Shown here one piece after another: positions 9,141 through 18,272 of a stretch of 64,000 nucleotides of DNA; the stretch's first letter is position 1; the number at the start of each line of letters is the position of its first letter. The notes beneath the pieces are model-generated. The model searched no databases and was not told the origin of the DNA. It saw only the letters and a list, made by a program, of their open reading frames with translations. The stretch lies in assembly GCF_900142985.1 (NCBI RefSeq), contig NZ_LT670849.1, positions 5,224,501 through 5,288,500 of the forward strand, written 5' to 3'. Origin of the DNA: Bradyrhizobium erythrophlei (GTDB taxonomy: Bacteria > Pseudomonadota > Alphaproteobacteria > Rhizobiales > Xanthobacteraceae). The position numbers and the translations under genes are program-made.

Positions 9141-10325
9141 ATGCATGTCGGGGCGGTGATTGCGGGTTTCGACCCGCAATCGGGCGGCGGCCACACCTTC
9201 GAGCAGGAGGTCCTGTGGGCGTTGAAGGACGCGGCCTCGTCGTCGGCGCACCGCTTCACGGTGCTTGCGCCCTCGGCGGCAGGGGAGCCGCTGAAACAAG
9301 CGCTGTCAGGAAGTCTGGGCGTTGCGGATGTTCCGCAACGTACCGGTCGTATCCGTTCAATGCTGTTTCGCGAAATCGAGGCGGTGAGGGCGCATTGGCG
9401 CCGTCCGAGCGATCTCGATCGTGTCGCGCGCGCAGAGAAGATCGACTTCATCTGGTTTCTCAGTGCGCATCAGCAGCGGACGGACCTTCCTTACATGACG
9501 GTGGTCTGGGACCTCCAGCATCGTGCGACGCCGTGGTTTCCGGAAATGAGCGCGGGCGGTGTCTGGGACAGCCGTGAAGCATCGCATCGCTGGTTCCTGC
9601 AGCGTGCGACAAAAATCGTTACAGGAACGGATGTCGGCCGCGAGCAGCTGAAGCAGTTTTTCCAGATCCCTGCTGAGAATGTGTTGATCCTGCCGCACCC
9701 GACGCCGTCCTACGCTCTTGCCGCAGCTCCCTTCGAGAGCGCGTCCGCGGTCGCGCGTCTCGGACTCAAACAGCCCTTTGTGCTTTATCCCGCGCAATTC
9801 TGGCCGCACAAGAACCACGCCAATCTCCTGCTTGCGATCTCGGAGTTGAAGCGGCGAGGCCGGGAAATCCATCTTGCTTTGGTTGGCTCCGACACGGGCA
9901 ACCGCCAGTTTGTCGCCGATCTGGCCGCGCGTGAGGGAATTTCCGAGCTGGTTCGCTTCCTGGGCTTCGTCTCCCGCGAGGATCTCGTTGCGCTCTATCG
10001 CGAAGCGCTGGCGCTGACTTATGTGTCCTGGTGCGGACCAGAAAACATGCCGCCGCTGGAAGCATTCGCGCTCGGCTGTCCGGTAATTGCCTCACAAATT
10101 CCAGGGGCTAACGAGCAGCTAGGCGATGCCGCCTTGATGTGTGAGCCGGGCGATCCCAAGGGCATTTCGGAAGCCGTCGAACGGTTGACATCGGACGGCG
10201 CATTGCGTGGGCGTCTGGCCGCAGCGGGTCTCGCCAGGGCAAAACGTTTCACTCCGTCCGATTACGTGGCGGGCGCGATCGGCTTTTTAGATCAATTCGC
10301 CGCAATTCGCCGCTGCTGGCCTTGA
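9141..10325 (+). CDS. GT4-family glycosyltransferase
   Basis: 394 residues, starting six bases after the aminotransferase stop. GT-B fold: the N-terminal domain opens with HVGAVIAGFDPQSGGGHTFEQ, and the C-terminal group-1 domain has LYPAQFWPHKNHANLLLAI, FLGFVSREDLVALYREA and PPLEAFALGCPVIAS, whose glutamate is the conserved retaining-family residue. Cytoplasmic enzyme adding a sugar to the lipid-linked repeat unit. Donor and linkage unknown. Confidence 0.87.
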   Translation: MHVGAVIAGFDPQSGGGHTFEQEVLWALKDAASSSAHRFTVLAPSAAGEPLKQALSGSLGVADVPQRTGRIRSMLFREIEAVRAHWRRPSDLDRVARAEKIDFIWFLSAHQQRTDLPYMTVVWDLQHRATPWFPEMSAGGVWDSREASHRWFLQRATKIVTGTDVGREQLKQFFQIPAENVLILPHPTPSYALAAAPFESASAVARLGLKQPFVLYPAQFWPHKNHANLLLAISELKRRGREIHLALVGSDTGNRQFVADLAAREGISELVRFLGFVSREDLVALYREALALTYVSWCGPENMPPLEAFALGCPVIASQIPGANEQLGDAALMCEPGDPKGISEAVERLTSDGALRGRLAAAGLARAKRFTPSDYVAGAIGFLDQFAAIRRCWP

Positions 10326-10344
10326 GTTTCGGTTCCATAGGGCA

Positions 10345-11184
10345 ATGCGTATTTCCGTCGTCACTCCGTCCTTCAACATGGGGCGCTATCTGGAGGACAC
10401 CATTGCTTCGGTGCTCGCCAATCTCCGTGACGGCGACGAATATTTTGTCATCGATGGCGGGTCGACGGATGAAAGCCTCGATATCATCAAGCGCCACGAA
10501 AAGCGGCTCACCGGTTGGGTGAGTCAGCCCGACAACGGATATGCCGATGCGATCGCCAAGGGCTTTGCGCGGGCAAGCGGGGATATTCTTTGTTGGATCA
10601 ATGCTGGCGATCTTTATCTTGCAGGTGCGTTCGACGCTGCCCGAACAATGTTTGAGCCGGGCATGGATCTTATTTTTGGAGACGATTTCTATGTTGACGA
10701 AAATAACAAGATTCTCGCTTTCAGCCGTGGCTGGGTTCCTGATCTGCGAGCCGCCATGCTCTATGGCGGTTGGACTCCCTTGCAAGACTCCTGCTTCTGG
10801 CGCCGCGAACTTTACCACAAGATCGGGGGAATGGACGCCAGGTTGCGATATGCCGCTGACTACGATCTTTTCCTGAGAATGGCTTTGGCTGGTTGTGCTA
10901 GTTATGTGCCTGTCACGTTTAGCGCCTTCCGTCGCCATGCCGGGCAGAAGTCGATCTCGGGCCTGATCGATTACAACAATGAGCGCCGCCGAACAAGAAA
11001 CAGGGAAATTAAGGCAATGCAGTCGGGTAAGTTTTCGAAAGCGCTCTATGGCGGAATTAACCGACTGGCAATGAGTGCTCGTGCACGCCTTGGACCGCTA
11101 AGGTGGCGCAGGCCCGATCTTGTCGGCACATCGGTGACGGCTTTGCCATGTGGCGCCTACTGGCCTGCAAAAAATCAGTTTTAA
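10345..11184 (+). CDS. GT2-family glycosyltransferase
   Basis: 279 residues. Classical GT-A start RISVVTPSFNMGRYLEDTI, then VIDGGSTDESLDII and ILCWINAGDLY, where the usual DxD is shifted to N-A-G-D. A basic C-terminal tail may hold it at the membrane. The ATG is 19 bases after the preceding stop. Family clear, substrate unknown. Confidence 0.85.
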   Translation: MRISVVTPSFNMGRYLEDTIASVLANLRDGDEYFVIDGGSTDESLDIIKRHEKRLTGWVSQPDNGYADAIAKGFARASGDILCWINAGDLYLAGAFDAARTMFEPGMDLIFGDDFYVDENNKILAFSRGWVPDLRAAMLYGGWTPLQDSCFWRRELYHKIGGMDARLRYAADYDLFLRMALAGCASYVPVTFSAFRRHAGQKSISGLIDYNNERRRTRNREIKAMQSGKFSKALYGGINRLAMSARARLGPLRWRRPDLVGTSVTALPCGAYWPAKNQF

Positions 11185-11196
11185 TGACGTCTTGCG

Positions 11197-11937
11197 ATGA
11201 CAGAATTTGCCAAGCGTTGGATTGGAGCGGTATTCGATTTGCGTCGCTTGGTCGCTTTGCGATATTTGCCGCGCTACCTGGCGGATTGGCTCACGTTTCG
11301 CAAACAGGCTGGGGAGTGGTCGGTCGCCGTCGCCGACAGTTATCCCTGTCTTGCCGATCGATTGCCAGAAACGCCGTTCGATCCGCACTATTTTTATCAA
11401 GGCAACTGGCTGGCGCGGCGGCTTGCCGAAGCCAAGCCGAACCAGCATGTCGATGTTGGCTCGAGCATCTTGGCGATAGGTGTTCTTTCAGCACATGTAC
11501 CGACGATCTTTGTCGACTATCGGCCGCTCGTTGTTCATCAACGCGGACTGAATTGTGTTGCGGCCGACATAAATCGGTTGCCGTTTGCCGATCGTTCGCT
11601 GGCGAGCCTGTCCTGTCTACACGTCATCGAGCATATCGGCCTCGGGCGATATGGCGATCCGATCAATCCGGATGGCGCGCGTCTGGCTGCGCTGGAGTTG
11701 CAGCGCGTGATCGGAGCCGGTGGAAAACTCTATCTATCGACACCGATCGGGCGAGAGCGGGTCTGTTTCAACGCCCATCGCGTGTTTATGCCTGCGACGA
11801 TCGTTTCATGGTTCCCACAATTGCGCTTGACCGGTTTCGCTTATGTGTCGGACGAGGGCGCGCTTTATCAAGGGGCTTCGCACGAACACGTTCCGCAACT
11901 CGACTACGGTTGCGGTTTTTTCGAATTTCAGCGCTAA
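11197..11937 (+). CDS. DUF268 / methyltransferase-like protein
   Basis: 246 residues. HVDVGSSILAIGVLSAHV and LPFADRSLASLSCLHVIEHIGLGRYG resemble a class I SAM fold. The end (FAYVSDEGALYQG and YGCGFFEF) is the typical tail of DUF268 proteins, which are found in LPS and exopolysaccharide clusters. The reaction is unproven; a methyltransferase or sugar-modifying role is inferred. It lies 12 bases after the GT2 gene. Confidence 0.72.
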   Translation: MTEFAKRWIGAVFDLRRLVALRYLPRYLADWLTFRKQAGEWSVAVADSYPCLADRLPETPFDPHYFYQGNWLARRLAEAKPNQHVDVGSSILAIGVLSAHVPTIFVDYRPLVVHQRGLNCVAADINRLPFADRSLASLSCLHVIEHIGLGRYGDPINPDGARLAALELQRVIGAGGKLYLSTPIGRERVCFNAHRVFMPATIVSWFPQLRLTGFAYVSDEGALYQGASHEHVPQLDYGCGFFEFQR

Positions 11938-11974
11938 AGGCGGTCGGCGTTTCCTTCAACTTTCACTTTTCCTG

Positions 11975-12730
11975 ATGCTTTCCGGATTGCGACATTCCCT
12001 TGCCAACAGCGACTTCTTCGCGTTCAACGTGCGCAACCGCGATATCTGGGTCGCGGAGCAGGCGGCGCAGATACCCGCGGGGTCAAAAGTGCTTGACGTT
12101 GGCGCCGGTTCAGCCCCCTATCGGGCGCTGTTTGCCCACTGCATTTACAAGACACACGACTTTGCGCAGCTGAAGAACGAACAACTGCGTTACGGCCGCT
12201 ATGCGCCTATCGACGTCGTCTCTGATGCGAAAACGTTGCCTGTGCCGGACGCCAGCTTCGACGCTGTCATCTGCACCGAGGTCCTGGAGCACGTTCCCGA
12301 ACCTATCGCCGTGGTGCGTGAAATCGCCCGGATCGTTGCCCCCGGAGGCCGCCTAATCCTTACTGCCCCGCTGGGCTCAGGGATCCATCAAGAGCCTTAT
12401 CATTTTTACGGCGGTTACACGCCTTATTGGTACGATAAATTCTTGGACGATGCTGGCTTCGAGTCTGTGACGGTCTCTTCCAACGCGGGCAGCTTGCGGC
12501 ATATCTCGCAGGAGACCATTCGCTTTGTCCGTATGACCCGGCCATTCGGCTTTGCGGCGCCCTGGTTGACGCAATTGGCTTGGCTGCCTTTCTGGCTTCT
12601 GTTTGCACCAGTGCTGCTTGTCGGTGTGCCGGTTGCGGCGAAGCTGCTCGACCGCTTCGACCGTGAACGTCGCTTCACCGTCGGTTATCATGTATCGGCC
12701 ATCCGCAAGCGGGTCGCTCCGGTCCCATGA
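11975..12730 (+). CDS. Class I SAM-dependent methyltransferase
   Basis: 251 residues from the ATG at 11975; the frame is open upstream to 11843 but that would overlap DUF268. VLDVGAGSAPYRALF is motif I, LPVPDASFDAVICTEVLEHVPEP the Methyltransf_11 centre and APGGRLILTAPLGSGIHQEP the post-motif strand. A hydrophobic stretch at about residues 190-215 may touch the membrane. It ends in an ATGA overlap with the next gene. Likely modifies a glycan precursor; acceptor unknown. Confidence 0.8.
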   Translation: MLSGLRHSLANSDFFAFNVRNRDIWVAEQAAQIPAGSKVLDVGAGSAPYRALFAHCIYKTHDFAQLKNEQLRYGRYAPIDVVSDAKTLPVPDASFDAVICTEVLEHVPEPIAVVREIARIVAPGGRLILTAPLGSGIHQEPYHFYGGYTPYWYDKFLDDAGFESVTVSSNAGSLRHISQETIRFVRMTRPFGFAAPWLTQLAWLPFWLLFAPVLLVGVPVAAKLLDRFDRERRFTVGYHVSAIRKRVAPVP

Positions 12731-13944
12731 AGATCCTGTGTGTATTAAGCCGATTTGCCTACGGCAGGTCGGAGCGCGGAGAGAACTATGATTATGTGCA
12801 CTTCGTTCCGACGTTGGAGCGCTTGGGCCACGAGATCAGCTTTTTCGATTCGGGCGACCGCTCGCTGCATGCGGATTTCGCTGCACTGAATGTCGCGCTA
12901 TTGGAACGCGTTGTTACGTTTCAGCCTGATGTGATTTTCTGTGTGCTGATGCATTACGAGATCTGGTTCGACACGCTGGACTTGATCCGCGCCAACAGCC
13001 CTGCGCTGATTGTCAATTGGGGCACCGACGATTCTTGGAAGTTCGCACAGGCTTCGCGGTTCTTTGCGGGCCACGTCGATCTCCACGTAACGACTGATCG
13101 CAGCGCAGACGAGAACGCGCGGTCGTGGGGAATCGACAACGTCATGCTGTCACAATGGGCTGCCTCCGAGACTGATCTCGGAATTCCGCGTCCGTCCGCC
13201 CAATGCGGTTATGACGTAAGTTTCGTCGGCAGCATGTACGGTTATCGCGCTACGTGGATCGAATCGCTGCGTCGTGCCGGGGTCTCGGTCGCCTGTTTTG
13301 GGCATCGCACGGAGAATGGTGTCGTCGACTCCGCCCGCATTCCCGAGATTTTTCGAGCCTCGCGGATTTCGTTGAATTTTTCCGGGGCGGGCCAAAATCC
13401 CGACAGCACCAAAGGCGGCGGTCGTCAAATCAAAGCACGTACGTTTGAGGTTCCTGGCGCCGGCGGGTTTTTATTGACGGAGGTGGCACCGGGACTCGAG
13501 CGATATTTCATCCCAAACGCGGAGATTGCGACTTTCTCGTCTCCGCAGGAGTTGGTGGCGCGAGCGCGTTATTTCCTAGAACACACCGATGAACGCGACA
13601 CGATCGCGCGCGCCGGCCACGCGCGCACTCGAAATGACCATACCTACGAGAAGCGCTTCGCAGCAATCCTGGTCAGGCTTTTGGAGATTGGAGCCAAGCG
13701 AAAGAGCCAGGCATGGACGCTGTCGCCGGATGCGCTTACGCGCGCGGTTTCACGTCACCGCAGGAATGGAGCACTGGCCTGGCTTCGCACTCTGACGAGC
13801 GGTCCGCTTGTCATGGCCTTTGGCCGCAAGCGAGGGCCACGCGCCGCTCGCCGGCTCCTGTACGAATTGTCGTGGCGCATCTGTGGGGCAACTACATATC
13901 GTGCAAGCGGTGTGCCAGGCCGACTATTCTATCACGAAAGCTAA
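12727..13944 (+). CDS. CgeB-like group-1 glycosyltransferase
   Basis: 405 residues. MKILCVLSRFAYGRSERGE begins a GT-B N-terminal domain, and YDVSFVGSMYGYRATWIESL, IFRASRISLNFSG and KARTFEVPGAGGFLLTE are the conserved blocks of CgeB-type glycosyltransferases. The ATG overlaps the previous stop by four bases. About 80 basic C-terminal residues after the GT domain have no recognised function. Confidence 0.78.
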   Translation: MKILCVLSRFAYGRSERGENYDYVHFVPTLERLGHEISFFDSGDRSLHADFAALNVALLERVVTFQPDVIFCVLMHYEIWFDTLDLIRANSPALIVNWGTDDSWKFAQASRFFAGHVDLHVTTDRSADENARSWGIDNVMLSQWAASETDLGIPRPSAQCGYDVSFVGSMYGYRATWIESLRRAGVSVACFGHRTENGVVDSARIPEIFRASRISLNFSGAGQNPDSTKGGGRQIKARTFEVPGAGGFLLTEVAPGLERYFIPNAEIATFSSPQELVARARYFLEHTDERDTIARAGHARTRNDHTYEKRFAAILVRLLEIGAKRKSQAWTLSPDALTRAVSRHRRNGALAWLRTLTSGPLVMAFGRKRGPRAARRLLYELSWRICGATTYRASGVPGRLFYHES

Positions 13945-13946
13945 AC

Positions 13947-14894
13947 GTGGTAGGGATAGGACATCCGATCAACACGATCCACGCAGCGACAAACGGGAAA
14001 CCGAAAAGCTATCCGTCAGTCTCGGTCATCATGTCGATGCGCAACAGCGCCCCGACCGTGGGTGCGGCGGTGCGCTCGGTTATCATGCAGACGCTGCAAG
14101 ATTGGGAGCTGATTGTCATCGACGACGGCTCGTCGGACCAGAGCAGCGCCATCGTCGAAGGCTTTAACGACGATCGTATCTGCCTTGTCCGTGAAGCCCA
14201 GTCCGCTGGCCTCGCGGCGCGTCTCAATCAGGCGGTTGCTCTCGCAAGAGGCGAGTTCATTGCCCGGATGGACGCCGACGACATCTGCTTTCCAGAACGG
14301 CTTTCGCAGCAGGTTGCCCGCTTGCGGCAAGAACCACAGCTCGATCTGATCGGTTGCGGCGCTTTGGTTTTCACGAGCCGCGGCGTAGTAATCGGCGAGA
14401 TGCCGGCCGGTCTTGAACATCGCGACATTGTTGAGCGTCCTTTTGCCGGCTTTGCGCTCCCGCACCCGACCTGGTGTGGACGCAGCGATTGGTTTCGCAA
14501 CAATCCCTACGACGCCAGGCTGCGATATGCAGAAGATCAGGATTTGCTGCTGCGCAGTTTTCGCCACAGCAGGCTCGGCGGCCTCGATCAGGTTCTCCTC
14601 GGCTATCGTCAGGATCAACTGGCGCTGAGGAAGCTCATCCCGGGCCGGGCGACGTTCGCGAGATCTGCCTGGCGCAATGGAATGGCGACGGGGAAGGTTT
14701 TCCCTGCGTTGCTTGGGATCTCAAACCACGTTGTAAAGGGTGTCGCGGATGTTGCGACGCTGGCATTGGGTTTCAACCGGCTGATGCAATCACGGCGCTT
14801 CAAGCCGGTCTCGCCCGTGGTTGCCGAGACCTGGCGGCAGTTGCAGGAAGAGCTAGATGTCCTCCGCTCCAGTACCGTCAGGGGCGCGGGCTGA
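13947..14894 (+). CDS. GT2-family glycosyltransferase
   Basis: 315 residues with a GTG start two bases after the previous stop; the frame continues upstream to 13713 but only by overlapping that gene. SVSVIMSMRNSAPTVGAAV, VIDDGSSDQSSAIV and EFIARMDADDICFPERL are textbook family-2 motifs, with MDADD holding the metal-binding DxD. The stop TGA shares one base with the next ATG. Cytoplasmic face of the inner membrane; donor unknown. Confidence 0.85.
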   Translation: MVGIGHPINTIHAATNGKPKSYPSVSVIMSMRNSAPTVGAAVRSVIMQTLQDWELIVIDDGSSDQSSAIVEGFNDDRICLVREAQSAGLAARLNQAVALARGEFIARMDADDICFPERLSQQVARLRQEPQLDLIGCGALVFTSRGVVIGEMPAGLEHRDIVERPFAGFALPHPTWCGRSDWFRNNPYDARLRYAEDQDLLLRSFRHSRLGGLDQVLLGYRQDQLALRKLIPGRATFARSAWRNGMATGKVFPALLGISNHVVKGVADVATLALGFNRLMQSRRFKPVSPVVAETWRQLQEELDVLRSSTVRGAG

Positions 14895-16861
14895 TGTGCG
14901 GCATTGCGGGTCTGTTTCGCCCGGGCGGGGGCGAGGAAGGCGAGCTTTCGACGATTGCGAAGTTCATGACCGATGCGCTGACTTATCGCGGGCCGGACGC
15001 GGAGGGCTACTGGGCCAGTGCGTCAGCGGGCGTTGCCTTCGGTCATCGCCGGCTTTCCATTCTTGACCTGTCGCAGGCAGGCAGCCAGCCGATGCACAGC
15101 GACTGCGGCCGCTTCACGGTGACGTTCAACGGCGAGATCTACAACCACCTCGACATCAGGGCCGAACTGGAGGCCGCGGGCGAGGCGCCGAACTGGCGCG
15201 GACATTCCGACACCGAAACATTGCTTTGCGCCTTCAGGCACTGGGGCGCGCAGGCGGCGTTCCAGCGCCTCGTAGGCATGTTTGCGCTGGCGCTGTGGGA
15301 CGCGAAGGAGCGGACGCTGACGCTCGCCCGCGATCGCTTTGGCGAGAAGCCGCTGTTTTACGGCTGGTGCGGGCGAGATCTGGTCTTTGGCTCCGAACTG
15401 AAGGCGCTCGGGACACATCCCGCATGGTCTCCGGCGCTCGATCGCTCTTCGCTGACCTCGTTAATGCGTTACGCTTATGTTCCCGCGCCAGCCACCATAT
15501 GGACGGGCATCCGGAAGCTGCCGTCTGCGTCTTGCGTCACCTTTGCCCCGGGTACCGCTCCAGGCGTCATGCCGGAGCCAAAGTCGTATTGGTCGTTGCG
15601 TGAGACGGTCGTGGCGGCGCAGACGAAGCGCATCGCGGACGAACGGGAGGCGGTTGCCGAGTTGCAGCGCCTGCTGTCGATCGCGGTGAAGCGTCAATGC
15701 CTGTCGGATGTGCCGCTCGGGGCATTCCTGTCCGGCGGGATCGATTCATCCACCATCGTTGCGCTGATGCAGGCGCAAGCCAGCCAGCCGGTTCGCACCT
15801 TCACGATTGGCTTTCGGGAAGACGCGTTCGACGAAGCGGCCGAGGCGCGCAAGGTTGCCGCTCACCTCGGCACCTCGCATACCGAGCTTTATGTTGATCC
15901 GCAGACGGCGCGGAATGTCATTCCGAAGCTGCCCACGATGTATGACGAGCCGTTCGGCGATTCCTCGCAGATCCCGACGCATCTGGTGTCGGTGCTCGCA
16001 CGGCAGCATGTCACGGTGGCGCTGTCGGGCGATGCCGGTGATGAGCTGTTCGGCGGCTACAATCGTCATGTCTGGGGTAACAGCCTGAGCCGGCGATTTG
16101 GCGCGTTGCCGGCGCCGCTCAGACATATGCTCGGCGCGGTGCTGCGTGCGATCTCGCCGGAGCCCACTGACACGATCGCGCGTATGATGGCGCCGCTATT
16201 GCCGCAGCGATTCAATATCCGACGCGCCGGTGACCAGGCGGCCAAGCTTGCGCGTATCGTTGGCTCGACGTCGTTCGATGACATGTACCGGGAGCTCTGT
16301 TCGATCGACCGCGACCCGGCGCAGACGATCCTTCACGGCGAGGAGGGCGAAAGCTGGTCGGCCGATGAGATGGACAAGGTGAACGCCGCGCTCGATCCGC
16401 TCGATCGCATGACGCTCGCGGATTCCCTGAGCTACCTGACTGACGACATCCTGCAAAAGGTCGATCGCGCCGCGATGGCGGTTGCGCTGGAAACCCGCGT
16501 GCCTTTTCTTGACAAGGACGTGGTGGAATTTGCCGCCCGAATTCCACCAGACATGAAGGTTCGCGACGGCCGCGGCAAATGGCTGATCCGGCAGTTGCTC
16601 GATCAGCACGTGCCGGCCGCCCTGGTCGACCGGCCGAAGACCGGTTTCGGCATTCCGATCGACGACTGGCTCCGTGGCCCACTCAAGCCCTGGGCCAGCG
16701 ATCTTTTGTCGCCGGCGCGGCTGCAAACCCAGGGTCTGTTCAACGTCGGCCGCGTGACCGCGCGGGTGAGCGAGCATATGAGCGGCCGCCGCAACCATGG
16801 CTCCTGGCTATGGAATGTCTTGATGGTGCAGGCCTGGCACGATCAATGGTGCACGAATTGA
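14894..16861 (+). CDS. asnB: Asparagine synthetase-type amidotransferase
   Basis: 655 residues. The ATG at 14894 places the catalytic Cys at position 2 (MCGIAGLF), as the Ntn glutaminase domain requires. RGPDAEGYW, FGHRRLSILDLS and FNGEIYNH complete it. The synthetase domain has the pyrophosphate loop LSGGIDSSTIVAL. The AsnB fold transfers ammonia from glutamine to an adenylated carboxylate. In polysaccharide loci such proteins (WbpS-like) are thought to amidate uronic acids, which suits the UDP-sugar dehydrogenase downstream; free asparagine synthesis is the alternative. Confidence 0.9.
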   Translation: MCGIAGLFRPGGGEEGELSTIAKFMTDALTYRGPDAEGYWASASAGVAFGHRRLSILDLSQAGSQPMHSDCGRFTVTFNGEIYNHLDIRAELEAAGEAPNWRGHSDTETLLCAFRHWGAQAAFQRLVGMFALALWDAKERTLTLARDRFGEKPLFYGWCGRDLVFGSELKALGTHPAWSPALDRSSLTSLMRYAYVPAPATIWTGIRKLPSASCVTFAPGTAPGVMPEPKSYWSLRETVVAAQTKRIADEREAVAELQRLLSIAVKRQCLSDVPLGAFLSGGIDSSTIVALMQAQASQPVRTFTIGFREDAFDEAAEARKVAAHLGTSHTELYVDPQTARNVIPKLPTMYDEPFGDSSQIPTHLVSVLARQHVTVALSGDAGDELFGGYNRHVWGNSLSRRFGALPAPLRHMLGAVLRAISPEPTDTIARMMAPLLPQRFNIRRAGDQAAKLARIVGSTSFDDMYRELCSIDRDPAQTILHGEEGESWSADEMDKVNAALDPLDRMTLADSLSYLTDDILQKVDRAAMAVALETRVPFLDKDVVEFAARIPPDMKVRDGRGKWLIRQLLDQHVPAALVDRPKTGFGIPIDDWLRGPLKPWASDLLSPARLQTQGLFNVGRVTARVSEHMSGRRNHGSWLWNVLMVQAWHDQWCTN

Positions 16862-16968
16862 CCGGCGCCAGTCCGGAGTCGGGACGAGAGGGGTTAGCCA
16901 TTTCAGCCGTTTCCCCTTGCGAACTCCTTGCCAACAGCTAAACAACCCTTGGGTCTGGAAGTCACTTG

Positions 16969-18252
16969 ATGTCGTCGCGGCGGAAAATCGCAGTTATCGG
17001 TTTGGGTTATGTCGGGCTGCCCGTTGCGGTCGCCTTCGCGCGCGAAGGTTTTGTGGTCACGGGGTTCGATATCGACGTGTCGCGTGTCCGGGAGCTGAAG
17101 AGCGGGCAGGACCGCACGCGCGAAGTCGAGACAGCCGATCTCAAGCATCCAGCGCTCAGGTTTACCAGCGAGGCCGAAAGCCTTCGCGAGAGCGATTTCT
17201 TTATCGTGACGGTGCCGACCCCGATCGATGAGGCGCGGCAGCCCGATCTTCGCGCCATCTTCGAGGCGTCGCGTCTTGTGGGCGCGGCCCTCAAGAAGGG
17301 CGATATTGTCGTCTACGAGTCGACCGTCTATCCCGGCGCGGTCGAAGAAGAATGCGCGCCTATTTTGGAACAGTGTTCTGGCCTGAAAGTGGGCGCCGAT
17401 TTCAACATCGGCTATTCGCCGGAACGCATCAATCCCGGCGACAAGCAGCATCGTCTTGAATCGATCACGAAAGTGGTTTCAGCACAGAATCCGGAAACCC
17501 TCGATATCGTCGCCAGCGTTTACGGGGCGGTCGTGAAAGCCGGCATTCATCGTGCGCCCTCGATCAAGGTCGCCGAAGCCGCCAAGGTGATCGAGAACAC
17601 GCAGCGCGATCTCAACATCGCCTTCATGAACGAGCTCTCGCTGATCTTTCAGGCGCTTAAGATCGACACCGGCGATGTGCTTGCCGCCGCCCGCACGAAA
17701 TGGAATTTCCTTCCCTTTCAACCCGGCCTCGTCGGCGGCCACTGCATCGGGGTCGATCCGTATTACCTGACCTACCGGGCCGAAAAGGCCGGCTATCACC
17801 CCGAGGTCATTCTCGCCGGCCGGCGGATCAACGACGGCATGGGCCAGCGCGTCGCCAAGGAATGCGTGAGAGGATTGTTGCGGCGAAAGGGAGCAGGGGG
17901 CGTCGTCACGATTCTCGGCCTGACCTTCAAGGAGGATGTTCCGGACACGCGCAACTCCCGCGTTGTCGACATCGTCCGCGAACTCGAATCCTTCGGCCTT
18001 AAGGTGCAGGTACACGATCCTCTCGCGAGCCCCGAAGACGCGAAGCATGAATACGGCTTGACCATTACCGAGCTCGGCGCTTTAGGTCCGGCTGATGCGG
18101 TCATTCTGGCGGTCGCGCATGGCAGCTATGTTGAAGGTGGCTGGCCGCTGATCCAAAAGTTGCTGGTTGGCGGCTCGGGTCTGGTCTTCGATATCAAGAT
18201 GAAACTCGACCGCAGCCAAAAGCCTGATGACGTCGAGCTATGGCGGTTGTGA
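16969..18252 (+). CDS. tviB: Nucleotide-sugar 6-dehydrogenase (TviB/WbpA-type)
   Basis: 427 residues; the ATG at 16969 directly follows an in-frame TTG. The Rossmann motif is VIGLGYVGLPVAVAFA. Other marks are ESTVYPGAVEEECAPIL, YSPERINPGD, the Lys-containing helix EAAKVIENTQRDLNIAFMNE and the catalytic Cys in VGGHCIGVDPYYL. TviB/WbpA enzymes oxidise UDP-HexNAc C6 to a uronate with two NAD+; a UDP-glucose dehydrogenase is less likely from the motif spelling. It feeds the following epimerase and possibly the amidotransferase. Confidence 0.88.
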   Translation: MSSRRKIAVIGLGYVGLPVAVAFAREGFVVTGFDIDVSRVRELKSGQDRTREVETADLKHPALRFTSEAESLRESDFFIVTVPTPIDEARQPDLRAIFEASRLVGAALKKGDIVVYESTVYPGAVEEECAPILEQCSGLKVGADFNIGYSPERINPGDKQHRLESITKVVSAQNPETLDIVASVYGAVVKAGIHRAPSIKVAEAAKVIENTQRDLNIAFMNELSLIFQALKIDTGDVLAAARTKWNFLPFQPGLVGGHCIGVDPYYLTYRAEKAGYHPEVILAGRRINDGMGQRVAKECVRGLLRRKGAGGVVTILGLTFKEDVPDTRNSRVVDIVRELESFGLKVQVHDPLASPEDAKHEYGLTITELGALGPADAVILAVAHGSYVEGGWPLIQKLLVGGSGLVFDIKMKLDRSQKPDDVELWRL

Positions 18253-18272
18253 GCGCGGAACCGGTGAAGGCA

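Noticed and set aside
13713..13946. N-terminal extension of the glycosyltransferase at 13947
   Set aside because: It overlaps the CgeB-like gene throughout and lacks any family motif; the GTG right after the stop is the natural start.
14474..14893. 140-codon extension before the AsnB start
   Set aside because: AsnB needs Cys as residue 2, which only the ATG at 14894 provides.
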